A stretch of 64,000 nucleotides of DNA from JAOUEA01 sp963719165 (GTDB lineage Bacteria > Actinomycetota > UBA4738 > HRBIN12). A program made the translations under genes and the position numbers. Below the pieces are notes generated by a model. It was not told the DNA's origin. It saw only the letters and a program-made list of their open reading frames with translations, and did no database searches. Positions 57,684 to 64,000 of the stretch are shown here, one piece after another; within the stretch, counting starts at the first letter, position 1, and each line of letters starts with the position of its first letter. The stretch covers positions 1,054,001-1,118,000 of the forward strand of contig CAVRAV010000001.1 of NCBI GenBank assembly GCA_963719165.1, given 5' to 3'.

Positions 57684-58291
57684 GCGAGCACCGCGCGGTC
57701 GATCATGGTGTGGACGTCGCCGTCCACGAACGCGAGCAGACCTTCCGGCGCCCAGCCGTCGAAGACCACGCCGTCGCCGGCCGGGGTCACGACCGCAGTC
57801 ACCTCACCCTCCACCGCCTGGGCGGCGTCGGTGCCACCCACGTAGTGGAATCGCTGCGCGACGGACCCGTCGGGGAGCGTCACGGTTTCCAGCGCGTCGG
57901 AGACCGACAGCCGCTTGAGCTCTTGGTTCAGGACGCGCTCCACGTAGTCGTGAGCCAGGGCGGCGGCGGACCCGTCGAACCCGTCGAACGCCGTCACGTC
58001 GAGGTTCCCGCCGCCACGCGTCAGCCTCGCGAACGGGATGCCCCCCAAGGAGGTCTGATCGGCCGTGACCCAACCCGTCAGCGGCTGAACGGTAACGACC
58101 GACCCCACGCTCACGGGAGCCCCCGCCGGGTCGGAGAGGGCCGCCGCGGCCACGAAGCCCCCCAGGACGACGAACACGATCACGCCCGCGACGGCGAACG
58201 TTGGCCACCATCGGCGCTCGAGGCGACGCTGCAGAAGCGCCTCGTCGGGACGCAGCGGCGGCTCGTTCCTCGTTGTCGCCGTGTGGGCCAT
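57680..58291 (-). CDS. Membrane-anchored protein of unknown function
   Basis: 203 residues: cytoplasmic N-terminus (ALLQRRLERRWWPT), one transmembrane helix (FAVAGVIVFVVLGGFVAAAAL), then an outer domain starting VSVGSVVTVQPLTGWV. Coupled to the PrsW gene by GTGA, which makes it a reasonable candidate substrate or partner of that protease, though no known anti-sigma motif is visible. The domain has no recognised family. ATG 58291. Confidence 0.75.
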   Translation of the reverse strand: MAHTATTRNEPPLRPDEALLQRRLERRWWPTFAVAGVIVFVVLGGFVAAAALSDPAGAPVSVGSVVTVQPLTGWVTADQTSLGGIPFARLTRGGGNLDVTAFDGFDGSAAALAHDYVERVLNQELKRLSVSDALETVTLPDGSVAQRFHYVGGTDAAQAVEGEVTAVVTPAGDGVVFDGWAPEGLLAFVDGDVHTMIDRAVLA

Positions 58292-58304
58292 GGGTTTTCC
58301 GATC

Positions 58305-58718
58305 TCAGCGCACGGAGAGCAGCATCGTAAGGCGCGCCAGCTCGAGCGGATGAGACAGCATCCCGCGGATCCGAAGGCGCCGAGACAACACGTCCCGCAG
58401 GACCGACCGACCCTCGGCCCGAAGCGGATCGGGCAGCCCGAACAAAAGCGGCACGTCGGTGAGCGAGAGCAGCCGGGAGGCGTCGGCCGTGATGGTCAGC
58501 CCCGCCGCGGGCCGAACCCCGTTGGCCACCAGCACCCGCCCCGGGTCGAGCCGCAACGTCACGCCAACCTCGGCGTCGGGCGCATCGATGCTGACCAGCG
58601 TCGGGGCCAGGAGTCGCCCGCGGGATGGATCGCGCGCCAGGTTCTGCTCGATCAGCGAACCGAGCATGACTCCCAGCCCGTTCGGCTCGGCATCGGCGAA
58701 CACCACCTCCGGGCTCAC
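58305..58718 (-). CDS. SCP2-like sterol-carrier-domain protein (small)
   Basis: 137 residues with an alpha/beta SCP2-like pattern: a hydrophobic opening (NGLGVMLGSLIEQNL) and a strand-rich middle (VGVTLRLDPGRVLVANG, then AAGLTITADASRLLSL) as in lipid-binding SCP2 domains, ending in MLSHPLELARLTMLLS. Its GTG overlaps the alcohol dehydrogenase stop as GTGA. Lipid or acyl binding is inferred from the fold. Confidence 0.65.
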   Translation of the reverse strand: MSPEVVFADAEPNGLGVMLGSLIEQNLARDPSRGRLLAPTLVSIDAPDAEVGVTLRLDPGRVLVANGVRPAAGLTITADASRLLSLTDVPLLFGLPDPLRAEGRSVLRDVLSRRLRIRGMLSHPLELARLTMLLSVR

Positions 58719-59755
58719 GGGATCAACAGGACCTTGGTGGCCCGGCGGGCGGCGAACAGGTCGTAGCCGCGCGCGGCATCCTCCAGCGGCAGACGGTGGC
58801 TGACCAGCGGACGCGGGTCGATCAGGCCACCCGCCACCGCGGACATGGTCGGTCCCCACCACGCATGGACGGGCGTGAGTCCCGCGAACCGGAGGTCCAG
58901 GGCGCGCGCCCAGTACACGCCGAGTTGTAGCTCGACGGTCTCCGACGCGTACACGCCGAGGATCACGACGCGCCCCCCGCGACGCACCACGGCGACCGCC
59001 GTCTCGAAGGCCTCGACGCTGCCCACGGCATCGATCACCACGTCCGCGCCCCGGCCGTCGGTCGCGGCGGCCAGGACCGTGACGGGGTGGCGCTCGGCGA
59101 CGTTCACGGGATCGGCCCCGACGCGGGCGGCGAGCGAGAGACGTTCGGGCTCCCGGTCCAGGGCGAACACCCGACGGGCGCCCAGGGCGCGGGCGGCCTG
59201 CACGCAGAAGAACCCCACGGGACCCGCGCCCACCACCGCCACGATGTCGTGCGCCCCGATCTCCCCCAGCGACGCCGCGTAATACCCCGAGGTCGCGATG
59301 TCCCCCACGAAGATCGCGTCTTCGTCGTCCATGTCGTCGGGGATCCGGAGCAGATTCACGGAGGCGTTGGGCACCCTGAGCCGCTCGGCCTGCGCACCCG
59401 GGAGGCCGCCGCCGAAGGCCCCCGCCCCGAGCGTGCTGGAGTCCTCGCACAGCTGGGTCTCGCCCCGGCGGCAGAACCAGCAGTTCCCGCACGCGATCTG
59501 GAACGCCACGACCACGCGGTCGTCCCGCGCGAACCCCGCCACGGCCGATCCCGTCGACTCGACCACCCCCACCGCCTCGTGGCCGATGCTCGCGCCGGGG
59601 TCGATGGGCGCCTTGCCGTGGAGGAAGTGCAGATCGGATCCGCAAACCGCGCTGAGCGTCACCCGCACGATGGCGTCGCCCGGCGCCTGGAGGACCGGAT
59701 CCGCGACGTCGGTCACGCTCACGCGGCCGACGTCGTCGAAGACGACCGCGCGCAC
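58715..59755 (-). CDS. Zinc-dependent alcohol dehydrogenase
   Basis: Medium-chain dehydrogenase/reductase, 346 residues. Catalytic zinc site: VCGSDLHFLHGKAPIDPG and GHEAVGVVES; structural zinc cysteines in CGNCWFCRRGETQLC; cofactor loop VAVVGAGPVGFFCVQAARALGA. Coupled to the SCP2-like gene downstream (GTGA) and 6 bases after the second SCP2 gene, so three genes form one unit and the substrate may be a lipid or steroid alcohol. GTG start 59755. Confidence 0.92.
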   Translation of the reverse strand: MRAVVFDDVGRVSVTDVADPVLQAPGDAIVRVTLSAVCGSDLHFLHGKAPIDPGASIGHEAVGVVESTGSAVAGFARDDRVVVAFQIACGNCWFCRRGETQLCEDSSTLGAGAFGGGLPGAQAERLRVPNASVNLLRIPDDMDDEDAIFVGDIATSGYYAASLGEIGAHDIVAVVGAGPVGFFCVQAARALGARRVFALDREPERLSLAARVGADPVNVAERHPVTVLAAATDGRGADVVIDAVGSVEAFETAVAVVRRGGRVVILGVYASETVELQLGVYWARALDLRFAGLTPVHAWWGPTMSAVAGGLIDPRPLVSHRLPLEDAARGYDLFAARRATKVLLIP

Positions 59756-59761
59756 GGCGAC

Positions 59762-60181
59762 TCAGGCCTCGTCGGGGTACTGGGTGTCGACCTCGCCCGT
59801 GAGGTGCACGAGCTCGTTGGCGGCGCGGACGTAGCGCACGATGGTGGCGAGGTCCCCCTGGACCTTCAGCTTCCCCTGCATCATGGCCCTGGTCGGGTCG
59901 AGGTCCCCCAGCAGGACCTCCTTCCAGCGCGAATACGGCGCGCGGATGACGTACGCGGCTCGCCGCCCGGTCTCCGCGTCGACCGCGCCCCCGCCTCGGC
60001 AGGCCCCGTGCCACAGGTCGAGCACGCCCCAGACGTCCTCGGGCATGCCGTGGTCGGGCTCGGCCTCCACCAGGAAAGCGACGTCCCCCTCCCACGCGGC
60101 GGCCGCCTCGCGATACTCGGACGAAGCGTTGATCTCAGCGATCAGATCCTGGAACCAGGCGTCGGTCGCGAACCTGGGCAC
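59762..60181 (-). CDS. SCP2 sterol-transfer-family protein
   Basis: 139 residues of the SCP2 fold: helix EINASSEYREAAAAWEGDV, acidic middle (AEPDHGMPEDVWGVLDL), AAYVIRAPYSRWKEVLL and the diagnostic AMMQGKLKVQGDLATIVRY. Members bind lipids or CoA thioesters, or act as stand-alone lipid carriers. First of the trio with the dehydrogenase and the smaller SCP2-like protein. GTG 60181, 4 bases after the CPBP stop. Confidence 0.82.
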   Translation of the reverse strand: MPRFATDAWFQDLIAEINASSEYREAAAAWEGDVAFLVEAEPDHGMPEDVWGVLDLWHGACRGGGAVDAETGRRAAYVIRAPYSRWKEVLLGDLDPTRAMMQGKLKVQGDLATIVRYVRAANELVHLTGEVDTQYPDEA

Positions 60182-60185
60182 GTCG

Positions 60186-61028
60186 TCACCTCCACCCCGG
60201 CACGACGCCCACGCCGAACGCGATCGCCACCACGGCGATGAGGTTGAAAGCGGCGTGGCCGGCGATGTCGGCCACCAGGTTCTTCCGCCGTTCGTAGATC
60301 AGCGCCAGCCCGATGCCCGTGATCACCATCGTCAGTTGCAGGGCGACCACGCCCTGCCAGTTTCCGCCCGGGACGAAGTGGACGAGCCCGAAGACGAGGG
60401 CCGAGATGATCGCACCCAGCGCCACGCCGCGTCGGTCGCGGATGGAGCGGTAGAGCAGGCCGCGGAACAGGAACTCCTCGGTCACGGGCGCCACGATCAC
60501 GGCGTACAGGGCGAACAGGACGAACGCGCCGGGCCTCAGGTCCGACGTCACCTGTTGAGGGATCGAGACGTCGGTCCCGGTGGCCGAGCCGAGCAGGCCC
60601 ACCACGATCGCCGACGCGATCCCTGCCGCGATCCGCACCCCGATGCCCAGCAGCCCGCCGATCAGCACCTCCTTGGGGAACTGCGCGCGGGTCGGGAATC
60701 CGATGATCTGCTTCCAGCGCGGGTGACGCCTGCGCAGCCAGACGATCATGGTGGCGAGCAGCACCCCGTCGACCACCAACCCCTGAGCGAGCTCGCTCAC
60801 GCCGCTGGCCCCCGTGGCGCTCATGGTGTCGCCCAAGAGCAGGAACACGGGGATGGAGGCGATGGTCCCCAGGATGAAGCCGAGCAGGGTGATCCCGACG
60901 ACCTCCCACCAGCGCCAGGTGGCGAGCGGGCGCCCGGCTTCGTCGGAGCTCACCTCGGCGCCGAGCACCGGGTTCATCATCCCGGGAAGGCCCAGGTCGG
61001 GCCGGGGGGGAGGCGGATCCTGGATCAT
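60186..61028 (-). CDS. CPBP (CAAX protease-like) membrane protein
   Basis: CPBP/ABI-family intramembrane metalloprotease, 280 residues, about 7 helices. Active-site motifs: APVTEEFLFRGLLYR (EExxxR), LVFGLVHFVPGG (histidine) and HAAFNLIAVV (histidine). Biological substrate unknown. ATG overlaps the murA stop as ATGA, so it is translated with murA; the reason for that pairing is unclear. Confidence 0.88.
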   Translation of the reverse strand: MIQDPPPPRPDLGLPGMMNPVLGAEVSSDEAGRPLATWRWWEVVGITLLGFILGTIASIPVFLLLGDTMSATGASGVSELAQGLVVDGVLLATMIVWLRRRHPRWKQIIGFPTRAQFPKEVLIGGLLGIGVRIAAGIASAIVVGLLGSATGTDVSIPQQVTSDLRPGAFVLFALYAVIVAPVTEEFLFRGLLYRSIRDRRGVALGAIISALVFGLVHFVPGGNWQGVVALQLTMVITGIGLALIYERRKNLVADIAGHAAFNLIAVVAIAFGVGVVPGWR

Positions 61029-62296
61029 GGGAGCGTGACCAGCTCACGCTCGCGGCGCACCACGGCACCGAGGCCGCTGAGCTTGGCCTCGAACCCTTCG
61101 TAGCCCCGATCCACATGCTGCATGTCGTTCACCTCGGAGATGCCGTCGGCGCAGAGGGCGGCGATCACCATCGCGGCGCCGGCACGGATGTCGAGCGCCT
61201 GGACCGGAGCGGCCGAGAGCCGCGGCACCCCGCGGATCACGGCGTGGTGACCCTCCACGTCGATGCTTGCGCCCATGCGTTTGAGCTCGGCCACGTAGAG
61301 GAACCGGCTCTCGAACACGTTCTCGGTCGCGATCGACGTGCCCTCCGCCACCGCGAGAGCCGCCATCAGGATCGGCTGGAAATCCGTGGCGAGACCGGGA
61401 TACGGGAGCGTCACGAAATCGACGGCGCGCGGGCGATCGTCCTGGCGGATGCGGAGCCCGTCCTCGGTGAGATCCACGCGCGCACCCGCATCGGCGAGCT
61501 TGTCCAGGAACAGCGCCAGATGATCCGGGCGCGCGCCCTGCAGGGTTACATCGCCTCGCGTGGCCGTGGCCGCCGCCGCGAACGTCCCCGCCTCGATGCG
61601 ATCCGCGATCACCGCGTGCTCGGTGGGCGCGAAGCCCTCGACCCCTTCGATCTCGATCGTGCTCGTGCCTGCCCCCCCGACGCGTGCACCCATCGCCACC
61701 AGGAAGGACGCGATGTCGGCGATCTCGGGCTCGCGCGCGGCGTTGTCGATCACGGTGGTGCCGCGAGCGGCGACCGCGGCCATCATGAGGTTCTCGGTGG
61801 CGCCCACGCTCGGGTACTCGAGGGTGATCGCCGCACCGCGCAGGCCCCGAGGCGCCTTGGCCTGCAGGAACCCGTGCTCGAACGCGATCTGCGCCCCCAT
61901 CCTGCGAAGACCGTTGATGTGCAGGTCGATCGGCCGGGAACCGATGTTGTCGCCACCCGGCATCGCGACCTGAGCCTGGCCCGCGCGAGCCAGGAGGGGG
62001 CCCAACACCACGATGGAGGCGCGCATCTGGCGCACCAGCTCGTAGGGCGCCTCCACCGACGTGAGGCCGGTGGCGTCGATGGTGACGGAGTCCGCATCCC
62101 ACATGACCTCGGCGCCCAGATGCTCGAGCACGCGCCCCATGGTGGTGCAGTCCTGGATCCGCGGAACGTTGCGCAGCACGGTGCGGCCGGACGCGAGCAA
62201 CGCGGCGGCCATCAGCTTCAGGGCGGAGTTCTTGGCGCCCGCGATGCGGACGGAGCCGGTCAAACGCGCCCCGCCGGTGACGAAGAGTCGATCCAT
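61025..62296 (-). CDS. murA: UDP-N-acetylglucosamine 1-carboxyvinyltransferase, Asp active-site variant
   Basis: First committed step of peptidoglycan synthesis, enolpyruvyl transfer from PEP to UDP-GlcNAc. 423 residues, full length. Substrate-binding Lys22/Asn23 in GAKNSALKL. The catalytic loop reads MPGGDNIGSRPIDLHI: Asp116 replaces the cysteine (Cys115 in E. coli) that fosfomycin alkylates, as in Mycobacterium. Intrinsic fosfomycin resistance of this target follows from that substitution. ATG 62296; TAGACT 9 bases upstream. It lies 88 bases downstream of atpC on the same strand. Confidence 0.97.
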   Translation of the reverse strand: MDRLFVTGGARLTGSVRIAGAKNSALKLMAAALLASGRTVLRNVPRIQDCTTMGRVLEHLGAEVMWDADSVTIDATGLTSVEAPYELVRQMRASIVVLGPLLARAGQAQVAMPGGDNIGSRPIDLHINGLRRMGAQIAFEHGFLQAKAPRGLRGAAITLEYPSVGATENLMMAAVAARGTTVIDNAAREPEIADIASFLVAMGARVGGAGTSTIEIEGVEGFAPTEHAVIADRIEAGTFAAAATATRGDVTLQGARPDHLALFLDKLADAGARVDLTEDGLRIRQDDRPRAVDFVTLPYPGLATDFQPILMAALAVAEGTSIATENVFESRFLYVAELKRMGASIDVEGHHAVIRGVPRLSAAPVQALDIRAGAAMVIAALCADGISEVNDMQHVDRGYEGFEAKLSGLGAVVRRERELVTLP

Positions 62297-62305
62297 GGGG
62301 GAATC

Positions 62306-62311
62306 AGTCTA
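62306..62311 (-). promoter_or_regulatory. -10 element TAGACT of murA
   Basis: TAGACT, 9 bases, ATG at 62296; possible very short leader. Confidence 0.35.
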
Positions 62312-62384
62312 AGGGCTCTGGAGGCACCGCCGGCGGACATCTGGCGAGACCGCCGCGTGATCGGCCGGGACGGCGGCTGAGCCC

Positions 62385-62807
62385 CTACCCGGCGAGGCTG
62401 ACGCGCACGAGCGCTTTCTGGAGCTCGTCCTTCATGCTCACGACCTCGGCCTCGGCGACCTCGGTGTCGCGAGGCTCGGCGAGTTGGGCCTGGAGGTCGT
62501 CGGCGCGTGTTCGCGCGAGCTCGACGTCGATCTCGTCCACGAACTCGGCGTGCGCGGCCATCACGTCCACGCGTGTCCCCTCCTCGCTCGAGGACGTGAC
62601 GTGGAGGAACCCTCCGTCGACCACCGCGACGAGCTCGGGTTCGTTCTCGCGTTGGATGCGGATGGGTCCGATGGCGAGCTGCGCCAGGAGCGGCATGTGG
62701 CCCGAGAGGATGCCGACCTCGCCGGCCACCCCCCGCGCGATCACGATGGTGGCACTCCCCGACCAGAGCTCGCGTTCGGGCGTAACGACGTGGACGTCGA
62801 CCGGCAC
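62385..62807 (-). CDS. atpC: ATP synthase epsilon subunit
   Basis: F1 epsilon subunit, 140 residues: beta-sandwich start DVHVVTPERELWSGSA, VGILSGHMPLLAQLAIGPIRI and VVDGGFLHV, then the two-helix C-terminus (DLQAQLAEPRDTEVAEAE) that can brake ATP hydrolysis. GTG at 62807 shares one base with the atpD stop (TAGTG), so the two are coupled. Last gene of the atp operon here. Confidence 0.95.
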   Translation of the reverse strand: MPVDVHVVTPERELWSGSATIVIARGVAGEVGILSGHMPLLAQLAIGPIRIQRENEPELVAVVDGGFLHVTSSSEEGTRVDVMAAHAEFVDEIDVELARTRADDLQAQLAEPRDTEVAEAEVVSMKDELQKALVRVSLAG

Positions 62808-64000
62808 TACGCCGCCTCCATCTGCTTCGCGGCCTCCACGGCCTCCTCGATCCCACCCACCAGGAGGAAGGCCTGCTCGGGCAGGTGGTCGTACTCGCCC
62901 TCGCACAGACCCTTGAACGACGCGATGGTCTCGGCGACCGGCACGTACTTGCCCTCGATCCCGGTGAACTGCTCCGCCACGAAGAACGGTTGCGAGAGGA
63001 ACTTCTGGATCTTGCGGGCGCGCGTCACGATGACCTTGTCCTCCTCGGACAGCTCGTCGATGCCCAGGATCGCGATGATGTCCTGCAGGTCTTTGTAGCG
63101 CTGGAGGATCTCCTGCACCCGGCGCGCGGCGTCGTAATGCTCCTGGCCGACGAAGCGGGCATCGAGGATCCGGCTCGTGGAGTCCAGGGGGTCCACGGCG
63201 GGGTAGATGCCCAGGGACGCGATCTCGCGCGAGAGCACGGTGGTCGCGTCCAGGTGCGCGAAGGCGGTGTGCGGCGCAGGGTCCGTGTTGTCGTCGGCAG
63301 GCACGTAGATGGCCTGCAGCGAGGTGATCGAGCGACCCTTCGTGGACGTGATGCGCTCCTGCAGCGCACCCATCTCATCGGCGAGCGTGGGCTGGTAGCC
63401 CACGGCAGACGGCATCCGCCCGAGCAGCGTGGAGACCTCCGAACCCGCCTGGGTGAACCGGAAGATGTTATCCACGAACAAGAGCACGTCCTTGCGCTCC
63501 ACGTCGCGGAAGTACTCGGCCATGGTGAGCGCCGCCAGCGCGACCCGCAACCTGACGCCGGGCGGCTCGTCCATCTGGCCGAACACCAAGGCGGTGTTCT
63601 CGATCACGCCCGACTCGGTCATCTCCAGGAAGAGGTCGTTGCCCTCCCGCGTCCGCTCCCCCACGCCGGCGAACACCGACACGCCGCCGTGCTGCTGCGC
63701 CTGGCGACGGATCATCTCCTGGATGATGACGGTCTTGCCCACCCCGGCGCCGCCGAACATCCCGATCTTGCCGCCCTGCACGTAGGGCTCGAGCAGGTCG
63801 ATCACCTTGATCCCGGTCTCCAGCATCACCGACTTGGGCTCCAGCTCGTCGAAGGGCGGGCTGTCGCGGTGGATGGGCCACCGGTCGGCGGCTTCGATGT
63901 TGTCCGCCGTGGTGTCGAGCGGGTCGCCCAGGACGTTGTACACGTGGCCGAGCACGCCCGATCCCACCGGGACGGTGATCGGCGCCCCCGTGTTGCGGAC
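62807..64000 (-). CDS. atpD: ATP synthase beta subunit, N-terminus beyond window
   Basis: Catalytic F1 beta subunit; 397 residues seen, N-terminal part outside the window. Walker A GGAGVGKTVIIQEM, the catalytic glutamate region VGERTREGNDLF, Walker B VLLFVDNIFRFTQAG, and the signature HLDATTVLSREIASLGIYPAVDPLDS. The frame is open to base 64000. It precedes atpC by a one-base overlap, the usual order. Confidence 0.98.
   Translation of the reverse strand, partial: VRNTGAPITVPVGSGVLGHVYNVLGDPLDTTADNIEAADRWPIHRDSPPFDELEPKSVMLETGIKVIDLLEPYVQGGKIGMFGGAGVGKTVIIQEMIRRQAQQHGGVSVFAGVGERTREGNDLFLEMTESGVIENTALVFGQMDEPPGVRLRVALAALTMAEYFRDVERKDVLLFVDNIFRFTQAGSEVSTLLGRMPSAVGYQPTLADEMGALQERITSTKGRSITSLQAIYVPADDNTDPAPHTAFAHLDATTVLSREIASLGIYPAVDPLDSTSRILDARFVGQEHYDAARRVQEILQRYKDLQDIIAILGIDELSEEDKVIVTRARKIQKFLSQPFFVAEQFTGIEGKYVPVAETIASFKGLCEGEYDHLPEQAFLLVGGIEEAVEAAKQMEAA

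Noticed and set aside
55677..57845. Long plus-strand frame opposite meaB and prsW
   Set aside because: Low-complexity Arg/His-rich translation; the minus-strand genes have full motifs.

Overview
The window is about 64 kb of very GC-rich, gene-dense chromosome from a bacterium, most likely an uncultured member of the Actinomycetota. The case rests on many GTG (and some TTG) starts, 4-base start/stop overlaps, a heliorhodopsin, two cytochromes P450, a fused PabB-PabC, GluRS plus GatCAB without GlnRS, and an apparent habit of leaderless transcription (a TAnnnT hexamer 6-7 bases before the start codon of many genes). The class cannot be fixed from the sequence. No rRNA, tRNA, CRISPR array, insertion sequence or phage gene was seen, and no stretch above 300 bases lacks a gene. 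Four genes (an APC transporter, a methyltransferase, a DmdA-like protein and gatA) contain single-base indels. One of them, gatA, should be essential, so assembly or sequencing error is a real possibility and qualifies every 'broken gene' statement here.

Layout. 1-4 kb: MFS permease, secreted amidase coupled to gltX, and a FAH-fold hydrolase. 4-9.3 kb: acetoacetate-decarboxylase-like protein diverging from a second FAH-fold enzyme, a GH76 glycosidase, and a P450 coupled to a MetE-C-like protein. 9.4-13.6 kb: non-canonical glutamine synthetase, CMD-family protein, a second P450 and a heliorhodopsin with no ATG/GTG/TTG start. 13.6-19.6 kb: a five-gene operon (aldehyde dehydrogenase HpaE, extradiol dioxygenase HpaD, APC transporter, aromatic-amino-acid-type decarboxylase, MarR regulator) behind a clear promoter with an overlapping inverted repeat. 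19.7-24 kb: small helix-turn-helix protein, potD remnant, aminopeptidase N coupled to ilvE. 24-31.3 kb: a C1/oxidation group (methyltransferase, a Rieske-type oxygenase lacking its Rieske domain, YqgE, DmdA-like demethylase, FAD oxidoreductase), an MFS permease and a membrane-anchored protein. 31.3-37 kb: serA with a class V aminotransferase, a ferredoxin reductase with a Rieske ferredoxin, and an MFS protein. 37-47 kb: gatB, gatA, gatC, ligA, mnmA and pabBC with small partners. 47-53.8 kb: zinc-ribbon proteins, enoyl-CoA hydratase, NmrA-like protein, APH-fold kinase, then zur and znuABC. 53.8-64 kb: an acyl-CoA mutase with isobutyryl-CoA-mutase specificity residues, MeaB, PrsW, two SCP2-type proteins flanking an alcohol dehydrogenase, a CPBP protease, murA, and the end of the ATP synthase operon (atpC, atpD).

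How it fits together. Housekeeping runs (tRNA-Gln transamidation, LigA, MnmA, SerA, IlvE, MurA, AtpCD) alternate with catabolic modules for aromatic compounds, methylated compounds and branched or short acyl-CoAs. The most distinctive parts are the heliorhodopsin neighbourhood (with a glutamine-synthetase-like gene about 2 kb upstream), the decarboxylase/transporter/ring-cleavage operon, the Rieske-less oxygenase group, and a zinc regulon with a palindromic operator between the -35 and -10 of znuA.
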